From SCBR16-9 sp964537975 (lineage in GTDB: Bacteria > Hydrogenedentota > Hydrogenedentia > Hydrogenedentales > SCBR16-9): 64,000 bases of DNA. The stretch covers positions 1-64,000 of the forward strand of contig CAZIDP010000002.1 in the NCBI GenBank assembly GCA_964537975.1. The letters are read 5' to 3'. Under the pieces are notes generated by a model, which did no database searches, was not told the origin of the DNA, and saw only the letters and a program-made list of their open reading frames with translations. Below are positions 52,315-61,383 of the stretch, piece after piece; within the stretch, counting starts at the first letter, position 1; each line of letters starts with the position of its first letter. The translations under genes were made by a program, and so were the position numbers.

Positions 52315-55113
52315 TTATAACGAACTGGTGAAGGTATAGGTACCAGAGCCAATTGTGTAGTGTGTTGAAGTTGCTGTTTTATCTATCTGTTTAACTTCAG
52401 TAGACGATACATCAACGAAAGCCTCAGCGCCTTCAGCATGGGGGACTTGCACAACTGCCGTTACGCCTACAGGAATCTCCACTACAAGATGCAGATTGTT
52501 CTCTAGCTTTTTCCATGCCACAGATATTTTCCCGCGAATACTGTCATAAGAACCTTGTACCCATTCCAGGTCTTCAGGGATGAGCGGACGAATTGCAACA
52601 CGATCAAATCCTTCCGCGTCCAAAGCTGGCTGTATTCCCAACAGCACTTTATAGAACCATTCGCTGACAGAGCCAAACATGGGATGGTTGTGCGAGAAGG
52701 TATTGTCACTGAAGGCCCAGTGTTCCCATAATGTCGTAGCACCGTTTTCGATCATGTACCCCCAACCCGGGAATTCACGATGATTGATAATGTTGTAAGC
52801 CACTTCGCCATTTTCATGATCGGCAAGCGTGTGCAGCATGTATTTTGTGCCGAATATTCCTGTACTCAGACGGCCTTCATGATTTTCTTTGATATCTTGA
52901 AGCAAGTAATTCAAAACAAATGGCTCGTAGGCTTCTGGCACCAAATCAAAAAACAACGCGAATGCCTGATTGGCCTGGGTTCCGGAGCCATATTTTCCTG
53001 TTTCTTCCTCCAGATATGCACCGTTAAACGCTGTCTTGATGTCATTGGCCAGTGCTTCATAATAGGCGACGTCAGAAGGCTTATTGAGAATCTCTGCCAA
53101 TCGTGCCATCAACACCGTATTGTAATAATAAAAAGCAGGGGTAGTGACCTCTCTTTCGATGGGTGCAATGCTTTCATGATCGCCGATACAATTGTTGAGT
53201 AAATGCCCTTCACTGGTCTCTTTAATCAGTTCAACCCAGCCTTTGGCTATCTCATACTGGTCTTCAAGCAGGCTTTTCTCACCATAATATTGATACAACT
53301 GCCATAAAAGCAGAGGATGTACCGTGCCCCAACCAACCGGTGAGGAGTCTTCACCCATACCCCAGTCAGCGATGCCAACGAAAGGAGCCGTTTCCGTTAT
53401 GCCTCCATTGGAGCGAACTTCATCACCAAAGTCACGCACCGACTTTACATAAAATGCTGCCATGTCTTTGTTAAACATGGCATATTCACTAGCAGCCACA
53501 ATATCGCCACCATAACCAAATTTTTCCCGAGCTGGGCAATCCGATTGTACGGAATGCAGGTTACCTTCAAGCGCTCGAACAGATATTTCCTGAATCTGAT
53601 TTAACAACGGGTTGGAAGATTCAAACTGGCCCACGGCAGTGACATCACTTTGCAAGCGCAGGGCTACGATATCTTCAAGTTTAAGCACATCAGGATGGCC
53701 GGTAACCTCCGCATAACGGAAGCCATGGAATGTAAATCGAGGTTGGAAAATTTCCAGGTTCCCGGTACCTGCCAGAATAAAATTGTCTTCCTGCCAGGCT
53801 GTCGATGGCGCGAGTGAGCCTTCAGGATGCTGCACGTTTTTCACCTGACCCCAAACACTAGTCATTGGATTCAGGGTGCCATCTGGATACAGCAACTCAC
53901 CATACCGTGCACGCAAGGTCGTTCCACTAGTGCCCTGAACCTGCAATCGGATGACACCAGCCAGGTTCTCCCCGAAGTCAACTATATAGACACCGGGTTC
54001 CGGTTCTGTGATGGCTTTTGCGCTTATAGTATCCATAATGCGAATGGGTGGGAGTGGTTGGGCCTGTAATAAGCCTAAATTTTCTTCTGCTTCTATAGTT
54101 GAACCCCAGTTACTGTCGTCATAACCAGGGGTATCCCAGCCTGGCTCCGCAAAACGCATGTCGATCATTTCACCCAGGTAGATGTTATTTTTCCGGATTT
54201 CAGAAGGAGCTGTTTTCCAGCTTGTATCGGTAACAATGAGTTCGCTTGTACCGTCTTCATATTCAACTTCCAGATGTAACAGGGCACGAGGTTCACCGAT
54301 TTCCAAGTGTTCGCGCAGATTAAAACGTCCCCACATGCGCAGGGGGAGTGGATTATACCAACCATTACCAAGCAGGATACCTGCCGCGTTCTCACCGGAA
54401 ACTAAATGATTGGTAACATCATATACACTGTAGAATACCCGGTGCCGATACGCGGTCCATCCCGGTTCCAGTTTAAGATCACCTACTTTTTCACCATTCA
54501 GTTTCAATTCATAATACCCCAGACCTGCGATGTAAGCCCGTGCATTTACGATACCGTCCCGGAGATCAAACGATTTGCGAAGCATGGGAGCTGGGTGGAC
54601 ATCGTACAGCAGGTTTTCATCCTCGACTGGTGCCTTGTCTTCCTGGATCCAGATACCTTTCCAGTCTGATTGATTCAACAATGCCATTTCCCAGTGAAAG
54701 ATATCTGACAAAGTTGAGGGATTGTCATCCTTGTCCCACACACGTACTTGCCAGTAAACTTTCTGGCGTGAATCAAGGGGTTGCCCTTCATATTCAATGT
54801 GAAGCTGTCGGTTGGATTCAATTTTCCCGGTGTCCCACAAATCAGGGGTATTGGACTCCAGCAATTCCTTGGAACTGGCAACGAGAACCTGGTACGCACT
54901 TTGTTCCAGGTTGTGAGCGGCGATATCTTTGGGTGCCAGTTTCCAAGCCAGGCGTGGTTTTAGTGTATCAATACCCAATGGATTCTCTCGATACTCACAA
55001 TACCCACCAGACACCAATATATTTGCTGAATCCGGTTCCGCATCGGCAGCCGTTGTTCCCTGTAGGAAATACATAAAATATAGTGTAATCATCACGCTCA
55101 AAAACATCCTCAT
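52315..55113 (-). CDS. Alpha-L-rhamnosidase, glycoside hydrolase family 78
   Basis: 932 residues from the ATG at 55113 (GGGGAG about 10 bases upstream), with a signal peptide (MRMFLSVMITLYFMYFLQGTTAA). Modules: an N-terminal beta-sandwich (PRLAWKLAP, VLVASSKELLE), a Bac_rhamnosid_N region (AYIAGLGYYELKLNGEKVGD), the (alpha/alpha)6 catalytic barrel with the GH78 signature D525-C-P-A-R-E530 followed by FGYGGDIVAASEY, and a C-terminal beta domain. The signature Asp/Glu and the later WGTVHPLLLWQL are intact. The family inverts and releases terminal alpha-L-rhamnose from pectic or bacterial glycans. It is likely secreted or periplasmic. It is transcribed alone between two terminators. Confidence 0.94.
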   Translation of the reverse strand: MRMFLSVMITLYFMYFLQGTTAADAEPDSANILVSGGYCEYRENPLGIDTLKPRLAWKLAPKDIAAHNLEQSAYQVLVASSKELLESNTPDLWDTGKIESNRQLHIEYEGQPLDSRQKVYWQVRVWDKDDNPSTLSDIFHWEMALLNQSDWKGIWIQEDKAPVEDENLLYDVHPAPMLRKSFDLRDGIVNARAYIAGLGYYELKLNGEKVGDLKLEPGWTAYRHRVFYSVYDVTNHLVSGENAAGILLGNGWYNPLPLRMWGRFNLREHLEIGEPRALLHLEVEYEDGTSELIVTDTSWKTAPSEIRKNNIYLGEMIDMRFAEPGWDTPGYDDSNWGSTIEAEENLGLLQAQPLPPIRIMDTISAKAITEPEPGVYIVDFGENLAGVIRLQVQGTSGTTLRARYGELLYPDGTLNPMTSVWGQVKNVQHPEGSLAPSTAWQEDNFILAGTGNLEIFQPRFTFHGFRYAEVTGHPDVLKLEDIVALRLQSDVTAVGQFESSNPLLNQIQEISVRALEGNLHSVQSDCPAREKFGYGGDIVAASEYAMFNKDMAAFYVKSVRDFGDEVRSNGGITETAPFVGIADWGMGEDSSPVGWGTVHPLLLWQLYQYYGEKSLLEDQYEIAKGWVELIKETSEGHLLNNCIGDHESIAPIEREVTTPAFYYYNTVLMARLAEILNKPSDVAYYEALANDIKTAFNGAYLEEETGKYGSGTQANQAFALFFDLVPEAYEPFVLNYLLQDIKENHEGRLSTGIFGTKYMLHTLADHENGEVAYNIINHREFPGWGYMIENGATTLWEHWAFSDNTFSHNHPMFGSVSEWFYKVLLGIQPALDAEGFDRVAIRPLIPEDLEWVQGSYDSIRGKISVAWKKLENNLHLVVEIPVGVTAVVQVPHAEGAEAFVDVSSTEVKQIDKTATSTHYTIGSGTYTFTSSL

Positions 55114-55224
55114 AAATTTTTCTCTCCCCGTTTTAAATGTACATAAACAGAAATATTCTTTAAACCGGATGATGATAACATACAACGAAGCTATTGTGCG
55201 CCTGTTTCAAATTTCTCGGTTAGC

Positions 55225-55255
55225 AAAAAAAGCCCCGGGAACGAATCCCCGGGGC
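55225..55255 (-). terminator. Rho-independent terminator after the large lipoprotein gene
   Basis: On the minus strand, GCCCCGGGG, a short loop and CCCGGGGC are followed by TTTTTTT (bases 55231-55225). The stem is GC-only. It separates the lipoprotein gene from GH78. Confidence 0.93.
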
Positions 55256-55353
55256 CGATCGCGACATGCTCGATGTTTCTACTTTAATTTTGCGTTAACA
55301 TCGTGGTGACACAGCATCTTTAGGCGGTGTAGCCTGCTATATAAACCATGATG

Positions 55354-58300
55354 TTAATTATCCTCCCAAAATGGATTTTCAACACGGTATATATTCCGAT
55401 CACTCTGGAAGTTGGTACCTGTTTGGAATACGACGTAGCGCCCATCCGCGCTGATAGCGAGATCACTGAAACTTTGTGGAAATCCCCACTCAGGGTCCTC
55501 ACTCACAAAGAGTTCTTTTATGTGCGCTGTTTTACCTGCGACATAGTCGTGAAGCACAATATCAAGGTAATCTAAAGACGACCACCATGCTTCACCACAG
55601 TTATCAATTCCTCCTTGTGAAAGGTATACTACAACGTCTCCATTCGCGCTGAATGCGCTTTTTCCAGCACCTATAGGTAATCGCCATTCGGTATCTTCAC
55701 CACATTCAGCCATAATTTCGGATGAAATCTGTAAGAGTGTACCTTCACTCAACTCTTTCAAGAAAACATCAAAGGGATTGTCTGATTCTGTACGAAGATT
55801 ATCCGCCTTACTGGTCATGCCGATATGGTAACTGCCATGGGCAAAGTCAAAGAGCTCAGGAGGAACATCATCAATAAGCTGGTTGACTTCATCTGCACTG
55901 GCTATGTTGGCTTCGCGCGTATCTCTGTCGAATACAATCAGTTGCCGTCCATCCATTTCATCAAAATACTGGTCCAGATTGACCACGAAGGCGACAAGTC
56001 GGCCATCAAATGAAATTCTAGGATAGCCGTCCCAGTGTGACGGCCCGATGAAGTCCACTGCACCTGTTTCAATATCCTTAACATACACATTCGTTCCGGA
56101 CACTTCTTCAACCAGATTGCTCGCGTTGGATTGAAAAGCTACATAACGCCCGTCGTGTGAAATATCTGGTGAAAAGCTGGATACATTTGCGGGGTCACCT
56201 TCCGCATTGGAACTGGCATGATAAAACACCTGTTCCAAGATGTCATAAACATAAATTTGATTCCCAGTCAGGAAAACGAGTTTATTGCCATCACCAGACA
56301 GCTTCAATGCATATATGTCATATTGATTCTGTAATGCTGGTACCATGATCATATTGCCGGTTTCCATATCATGTATAAAAGCACGATCCTGGTCATCAGA
56401 TTGAGCCTTCGAGGCTATCAGTTCTCTCATGCTGTTAAAAGCGACATGCCTTCCATCCGCACTGATTGATGGCAAAGAAACTCCCCAATAAAACTCATGT
56501 TCTGGGCTGATGTTGACTTTCTGAATATTGTTAATAACAGAGTTTGGCGCATAAATACCCAGATGTGTACTGGTAGTATCGGTATTTCCCATACTGTCTT
56601 CTGTGGTTAGTCTTACCTGATAGCTGTCAGCAGCATAAAATTGGAAATCAAAGGTGATTTCATTGCTTTCATATATGGTTGACTTTTCTGCAAATACAAA
56701 TTGACTCCCAATAATTTCCCATTGATAGCCAACGATATCGTGCGGGTACGAGAATGATTCACTTGCATCAAATCGATAGGTCAAGTAAGGCTCATCCGCT
56801 AGAATAGCAGCCGACAGATTTGCCAATAGACCTCCCGCCTCAACTAGTTCGCTTACGGAGTCGGACAAGCCATCATTATCTGTTACGGTAAGAGAAATTA
56901 TATAGGCACCAGGGAACTCATAGATGTGTGAAGTGGAAACCAGGTCGCTGCCTGATACTGTTGTGTCGTCACCAAAATCCCAGGCATAAAGCACAATCTG
57001 CCCATCAGGATCGAACGAATCTGCTGCGTTCACACTTACATCCAAGGGAGCTTCACCGGTTACCGGTGTTAAGGTATGGGAGAAGTCTGCAACTGGCGCC
57101 GCATTCACTCTTACCTGCTGTGTTACCATGCCGGTATCACCTTCATCATCTTCTACTGTAAGTGTGATGGTATAAGTGCCAGGTTCAGTATATACGTGGC
57201 TCGTCAGAATGCCACTTTCCGTGTTTCCATCGCCGAAATCCCAATGATATGATTCAATCGTGCCATCGGTATCTGTCGACGCACTTCCATCAAACATTAC
57301 CTCCAGTGGTGGGTTACCTGACTGCGGAGAGGCAGAGAAATCGGCTACGGGTGGCTGGTTTTCTTCAGGTTCCACAACGACCAGGTTGAATGCTGCAGAA
57401 GTGCGTTGGGCACCGGAAATACTGGTTATAGTCAATGTAACAGGATAGGTGCCTGCTTGTGGGTAATTGTGCGTAGTTAGAATTCCACCACCCAGGTTGC
57501 CGTCACCAAAATTCCAATCATACGCGGCAATAGTACCAACAGAGGCATTCGCGTCGTATGTAAAGGTATCTTCGGTTGTTCCTGAATTGGGTATGATACT
57601 GAACAGTGGCACCAGGTCTTCAATGGTTATCTCAATGGTATCGGTCTTGGTCGTGTCCACAGCGCTGCGTGCGGTTATGGTCACTATTCCAGGGGTATTT
57701 CCGGTTAATACACCCGCATTGTTAATACTGGCTGTAGTGATGTTACTGCTGCTCCAGAGCACATTGGTATTGTTGGCACCTGTAACAATGGCATTTAATG
57801 CCAGAGAATTGCCTGTGGCAACCAGGGTGAATAGTGGTTCTTCAATTTCAATACTGACCGCTTCCACCGTGATGCCGTTGACTTCATCCGAACCCAACCA
57901 TCCGTAAAAATCAATACCATCGACAACCAGTCCACGATTGCTGCCAACACCCAGTGTTTGCCAGGCCGGTGCAGTGAATGTCCGTGTCTGTGCCAGTAAA
58001 CCGCTACGATTTTGTCCATACCACTGGAACATGTTCAGGGGATCAATGCTGTTCTCCATGACATCTTCACCGGTGGCCTCAAATGTAACCATATCGTCGT
58101 AGAGAAAAACATCGCCAGACAGCGGGGAAAGGATTTCAACAACCGGTGGGCCCCGACGTTCCACCTCCACTTCATAGGTCTGACTGCCTACCGCGGGATC
58201 ATGCGCGAATTGTAAAGTCGCGAATTCATAGGCACCAAAACCCAGGTCGGGTCGCAATTTGCGATACACAAAAGAACCAAAAAGTCTGGAAATTTCGTCA

Positions 58301-60924
58301 TCTTCATCATCCAGTATGGGAATGCGCACGAGAGACATGCCATTTTCCAAAGTGCTGGATGCGATGATGCAGGGGTCCTCCGGGTCCGCATCGCATACAC
58401 ACTTCCATGCCCTGCTGCCAATCGGTACCCGTGGATCATACAAGCGGTGCATGGTGTATTGGAAATCACTCATTGAACCTACGGGTACATGAAGTGGGTC
58501 CCCCGTTACTGAATCAATAAACGTGATTCGGAATGTTTTAAGTTTGGCCTCTTTGAGTATAGTCTCAAAATTACCCAACTCCTGACAGCCTTCTTCTTCA
58601 GGATAGTCCGGTGCAAACCAGCCGGATCCATTGTTATCGAATAGTGCTATTCCACAAAGGTCTTTCTTTTCAACCGTGAAGTAAAACGCAAAAGTGTCAA
58701 CCTGGTTGTTGTTATTCCAGTCATCTCCGGGATTAACTTCGGAGCGTGGTATACGTGCACGGAACCGGCCATCATGATCAGTTGTTCTTGTAATGATGTT
58801 GCTGAAAAACGATGTCGTACCACCTTCCATGGAGCGTATTGTTACCGTGGCTCCTGCCACCGGTTCTCCATCCTGATCAATAATCCTGCCGGTCACACAC
58901 GCGTCGCGCCCGGGGTAATCCAGGTTGTACCAGGTAAAATGGCTGACTTCACCAACCATATAGATGTCATAATCGTACGCACCACTTTGTATGGCTGGCA
59001 ATGATTCTGGAGGTATTGGGCCAAATTGGTCTTCAAGCCAACCAAAGGTATCGGATAAAACCCAGTCACCCAGTGCTTCATCATAGAAATATAACGGCGC
59101 ATTGATCCGGTCTGGACGTTCCACATATCCGGGCAAGTCCTGGTAATGTACGTCATCTTGTATGACATGCCAATCGGCACGATCTATGCGAAAACGCATG
59201 GTGATGAACACGGGTTCCCCGTTTTCATCCAGCAATTGACTGATCGGCAGCAAGGTACCATCCGGACCTTCCTGTAACAGATTGATGGAGGCAAAACCAC
59301 CTGAAATCAGCATGCTTTCCAGACCTTCTTCTCGGGAAGAGAAATCACCTGGGAATGCATCTGGATTAAACGTTGGGCTGAAGGCAACACCGGAACCACC
59401 TACGATACCCAGTTCAATCGGTACATTACTCAGCATGATGCTCTGGTCAGGTGTGTGGAAGCGGGTTAAACCAGACTCCAGTTCAAACTCCAGTTGCTGA
59501 TTCATCAAATTGGCTTCCTGGTAAAGCACGAAGTTCAGCTCGTATTCCAGTCCTGGAATAGGTGTAAGCTGCTTGGCAGAGGGGGCATAGGCCAGGTATG
59601 TTTCAGGATCAAAGGATTTAACGCCATCATTTAAGGCATCCCAGGCTGCAATAATGGACAACAGGTTTTCTGATGCTCCTACTTCGAGTGTGTATTGCCC
59701 GCCCGCTTCACTCTGGGTCTGAGCGATCAGGTCACCATCTTCATATACCGTGATTGTTACACCACTGATGAATTCACCCGAATCATTGACAACCGCACCT
59801 TCTATCAATGCAGTTGTTGGTATGGGCTGTGGACCCAAAGACATTACTAACGCAATTGCTGTGCCTGGTTCTACTTCACTACCAGCCGGAGGGGTTTGGC
59901 TGATAACCCGACCTTCCAAAATAGTATCACTGTACTCTTCGCTCACATCACCCAGATGTAGTCCCAAATCATCCAGGATTGTCTCAACATCAGAAAGCTC
60001 GCTGCCGGTGAAATCAGGGAGCTGAATTTCTTCACCTTCACCCTCGCCTTCACCACCAGCATTTATGGGCGTACAATCCAGGTCACCTCTGATTTCACCA
60101 GGCGGAAATTCTGTACTGTGTACGTTGATATAGTGCGAGTCAATCATTAACCCGTCGTATTCTGCCACTGTCAGCTCATGCTCAATTGGGTTGGTGCTGG
60201 TGTCGAGTGTGATGACGGGAGGCCCATTTTCACCTGGAGCGCCAGTATGGAAATGCGCCACAGTAACATTCTCGACAGCATGATGCAGAATCATGCGTAC
60301 CAAGTCATCTTCTTCATACCAGTAAAATGAAGCGACACCACTGGCATCTGTTGTAACTGGTGGAACTTCCAGATCACCCGTAAGAATAACGGTGCAAATC
60401 AATTCACCAAGCTCTTCCCCTGTTTCTGAACCCAGCGAGACCAGTAGATCGATTGGAGTATTGGCATTGGTCGATGTGCCGGGAAGCGGTGATTGTGAAG
60501 TGACAACACCTTCCGGATACAGGTCACTGTAGTCAAAAGTAATATTACCAACAGCCAATCGTGCATTGTTTATAGTGATTTCAGCCCAGGCAATCGGCAA
60601 CCCTTTTACGTTGGGTATGAGTACCTGCAATGGGCCAGAAGAAACAAATACATCAATTCGAGTGTCTCGAGCGACTTGTTCACCTGCGGCTGGTTGCTGG
60701 CTGATAATCGTGCCAACAGGTGCATCGTCACTGGAGGCTTCCATAATGGTACCGATCAGCAGACCTGCGTCAGTGAGCAGTGCTTCAGCTTCTGTTGATG
60801 TTTGTCCCAAAACATCTGGTACTGTTATCACAACAGGTTTAGGACAGCCCATCAGCAGAAATGCGGATGCAAATGTGAGTAAGCCAGTCAGAACTGCGTG
60901 TGAAAATTGACGATGTAGTTTCAT
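55354..60924 (-). CDS. Giant modular lipoprotein: PASTA, CHRD, Ig/BIG2, PKD and beta-propeller domains
   Basis: 1856 residues. A signal peptide ends in LLMGC, with Cys27 the lipidation site; GAGG precedes the ATG. Two PASTA domains follow (about 31-94 and 98-165), then a CHRD domain (172-285, with VTVAHFHTGAPGENGP and EIRGDL), a GEGEGEGEE linker and a third PASTA domain (300-368). Carboxypeptidase-regulatory-like domains come next (near 372-450 and 690-820). Further on are a BIG2-like domain, three clear PKD domains (each with WDFGD-type motifs) and one degenerate, and finally a TolB/PD40-type propeller with repeated ISADGRxVAF motifs to the C-terminus. PASTA domains bind peptidoglycan or muropeptides; PKD and propeller domains bind proteins or glycans. 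It is probably a surface or periplasmic scaffold. Confidence 0.93.
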   Translation of the reverse strand: MKLHRQFSHAVLTGLLTFASAFLLMGCPKPVVITVPDVLGQTSTEAEALLTDAGLLIGTIMEASSDDAPVGTIISQQPAAGEQVARDTRIDVFVSSGPLQVLIPNVKGLPIAWAEITINNARLAVGNITFDYSDLYPEGVVTSQSPLPGTSTNANTPIDLLVSLGSETGEELGELICTVILTGDLEVPPVTTDASGVASFYWYEEDDLVRMILHHAVENVTVAHFHTGAPGENGPPVITLDTSTNPIEHELTVAEYDGLMIDSHYINVHSTEFPPGEIRGDLDCTPINAGGEGEGEGEEIQLPDFTGSELSDVETILDDLGLHLGDVSEEYSDTILEGRVISQTPPAGSEVEPGTAIALVMSLGPQPIPTTALIEGAVVNDSGEFISGVTITVYEDGDLIAQTQSEAGGQYTLEVGASENLLSIIAAWDALNDGVKSFDPETYLAYAPSAKQLTPIPGLEYELNFVLYQEANLMNQQLEFELESGLTRFHTPDQSIMLSNVPIELGIVGGSGVAFSPTFNPDAFPGDFSSREEGLESMLISGGFASINLLQEGPDGTLLPISQLLDENGEPVFITMRFRIDRADWHVIQDDVHYQDLPGYVERPDRINAPLYFYDEALGDWVLSDTFGWLEDQFGPIPPESLPAIQSGAYDYDIYMVGEVSHFTWYNLDYPGRDACVTGRIIDQDGEPVAGATVTIRSMEGGTTSFFSNIITRTTDHDGRFRARIPRSEVNPGDDWNNNNQVDTFAFYFTVEKKDLCGIALFDNNGSGWFAPDYPEEEGCQELGNFETILKEAKLKTFRITFIDSVTGDPLHVPVGSMSDFQYTMHRLYDPRVPIGSRAWKCVCDADPEDPCIIASSTLENGMSLVRIPILDDEDDEISRLFGSFVYRKLRPDLGFGAYEFATLQFAHDPAVGSQTYEVEVERRGPPVVEILSPLSGDVFLYDDMVTFEATGEDVMENSIDPLNMFQWYGQNRSGLLAQTRTFTAPAWQTLGVGSNRGLVVDGIDFYGWLGSDEVNGITVEAVSIEIEEPLFTLVATGNSLALNAIVTGANNTNVLWSSSNITTASINNAGVLTGNTPGIVTITARSAVDTTKTDTIEITIEDLVPLFSIIPNSGTTEDTFTYDANASVGTIAAYDWNFGDGNLGGGILTTHNYPQAGTYPVTLTITSISGAQRTSAAFNLVVVEPEENQPPVADFSASPQSGNPPLEVMFDGSASTDTDGTIESYHWDFGDGNTESGILTSHVYTEPGTYTITLTVEDDEGDTGMVTQQVRVNAAPVADFSHTLTPVTGEAPLDVSVNAADSFDPDGQIVLYAWDFGDDTTVSGSDLVSTSHIYEFPGAYIISLTVTDNDGLSDSVSELVEAGGLLANLSAAILADEPYLTYRFDASESFSYPHDIVGYQWEIIGSQFVFAEKSTIYESNEITFDFQFYAADSYQVRLTTEDSMGNTDTTSTHLGIYAPNSVINNIQKVNISPEHEFYWGVSLPSISADGRHVAFNSMRELIASKAQSDDQDRAFIHDMETGNMIMVPALQNQYDIYALKLSGDGNKLVFLTGNQIYVYDILEQVFYHASSNAEGDPANVSSFSPDISHDGRYVAFQSNASNLVEEVSGTNVYVKDIETGAVDFIGPSHWDGYPRISFDGRLVAFVVNLDQYFDEMDGRQLIVFDRDTREANIASADEVNQLIDDVPPELFDFAHGSYHIGMTSKADNLRTESDNPFDVFLKELSEGTLLQISSEIMAECGEDTEWRLPIGAGKSAFSANGDVVVYLSQGGIDNCGEAWWSSLDYLDIVLHDYVAGKTAHIKELFVSEDPEWGFPQSFSDLAISADGRYVVFQTGTNFQSDRNIYRVENPFWEDN

Positions 60925-61383
60925 TATTTAAATCCTCGTTAGATACATCATAAAAATGGTAGTAAAAGTAATTATAATCAATTTTTTGCATTATTTACAA
61001 ATTGACTACTAAAACTTTTACTAAATTTATAGATTATTTTGTATTTAATGAAAATTTCCAACTTAATTTATACTCCTGCAGATATTTTGCAACACTTTTC
61101 ATATTTCCAAAAAGTGATAATAGTGATTCATTCGCAAGAGATCAGCTCACTACAATCGCCAGATTTGTTTAACTGCAATCGATAATATAATGTTAAAGGT
61201 GTAGTTATTGCTACAGGAATATACGACACTCGGAAAAAAGCACATTTAGTATCTGTATTTGGTCATGGTATCGATAGATTTTGAGTCAATGTGCAAAAAT
61301 TGATAGCGTTTTGTGGTTCAGATGGAAGGTCTTACTTTGGCTAGTTAGTTCATTGATATCACTAAAATCATAAAATGTGCTGA
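60925..61383. other. Intergenic region upstream of the lipoprotein gene
   Basis: 459 AT-rich bases. No gene was seen. It contains a probable minus-strand promoter, listed separately; the rest is featureless. Confidence 0.5.
60971..61000 (-). promoter_or_regulatory. Probable promoter of the lipoprotein gene
   Basis: On the minus strand, TTGTAA (61000-60995), 18 bases, then a consensus TATAAT (60976-60971), about 47 bases before the start codon. Confidence 0.45.
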
